A stretch of 6,316 nt of DNA from Candidatus Ancillula trichonymphae ImTpAt (GTDB lineage Bacteria > Actinomycetota > Actinomycetes > Actinomycetales > Bifidobacteriaceae). The position numbers and the translations under genes are program-made. The stretch lies in the NCBI GenBank assembly GCA_000485475.1, contig AXYY01000093.1:1-6316 (forward strand). The letters run 5' to 3'. A model generated the notes under the pieces. That model was not told the origin of the DNA, searched no databases, and worked only from the letters and a program-made list of their open reading frames with translations. Position 1 is the stretch's first letter. Each line of letters opens with the position of its first letter. Positions 6,149 to 6,316 of this stretch are shown here, in pieces.

Positions 6149-6316
6149 ACGCGTTAGTTAGGGGTGGTGCTCACGCAAGTAGGAGGCAAAAGAAGCGCAA
6201 GAGGTTGCTTATGGTTTTCGTTGTCTTGTTCCTCGCGCTTGCATCTGCTAGTGGTTACATGGTGTTTACATATCTTCATCACAGCGAACAGGACTACACC
6301 GGCACTGCAGCTGATG
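6145..6316 (+). CDS. mltG: Endolytic transglycosylase MltG-like protein, N-terminal part
   Basis: The open frame runs from TTG 6145 off the window end. It gives a short cytoplasmic head, a basic patch RRQKKRKR near residues 13-20, one hydrophobic helix (LLMVFVVLFLALASASGYMV, residues about 21-40) and then HHSEQDYTGTAAD. The DYTGTG-like stretch after a single membrane anchor is the usual entry to the LysM-like domain of MltG (YceG-like), which cuts nascent peptidoglycan strands on the outer face of the membrane and helps set glycan length. The catalytic domain lies outside the window, so the name rests on N-terminal layout only. TTG has a G-rich purine tract directly upstream (GGAG ending 3 bases before it, a tight spacing). 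The frame upstream suggests the native start may be ATG 6098 with a frame change at the G run. Confidence 0.65.
   Translation, partial: MNALVRGGAHASRRQKKRKRLLMVFVVLFLALASASGYMVFTYLHHSEQDYTGTAAD

Overview
The window looks like part of a chromosome from an AT-leaning actinobacterium. The case rests on four things: a RecB-family nuclease with the actinobacterial N-terminal pattern (LSPSRV...FLQCP), the pgsA-cinA gene pair, an MltG homologue with the actinobacterial N-terminal layout, and starts that sit directly behind TATAAT boxes (leaderless starts are common in this phylum). A broken cinA and a 380-base repeat-rich spacer suggest some genome decay, as in host-associated relatives of Bifidobacteriaceae or similar lineages. 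That placement is inference; no species can be named from the sequence alone.

Layout. Positions 40-861 (+): RecB-like PD-(D/E)XK nuclease with a predicted Fe-S cluster. Positions 862-936: short convergent gap holding an inverted copy of the 3' part of the neighbouring tRNA. Positions 937-1010 (-): tRNA-Pro(CGG), only 10 bases after ackA. Positions 1021-2238 (-): acetate kinase with its own promoter and a good Shine-Dalgarno. Positions about 2280-2623: non-coding spacer with a family of small hairpins. Positions 2624-6020 (-): a tight cluster proS - GNAT acetyltransferase - pgsA - cinA with 4-base stop/start overlaps, the last gene broken by two small frameshifts. Positions 6021-6097: divergent promoter region. 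Positions 6098-6316 (+): the beginning of an mltG-like gene that appears in two frames joined at a run of seven Gs and runs off the window.

How the parts relate. The proS cluster groups proline-tRNA charging, an acetyltransferase, the committed step of phosphatidylglycerol synthesis and a nucleotide-repair amidase, apparently on one transcript. AckA makes ATP from acetyl phosphate, and the tRNA-Pro probably comes off the ackA transcript. Three promoters (ackA, proS, mltG) share one 15-base motif, TTGTGSTAYAATAAA; two of them face each other as a near-perfect inverted pair. I see no defence system, CRISPR array, insertion sequence or other clearly novel system. The most interesting signals are the mltG start (G-run frame change with an overlapping TTGA), the shared promoter motif with leaderless starts, the tRNA inverted fragment and the hairpin family in the spacer.
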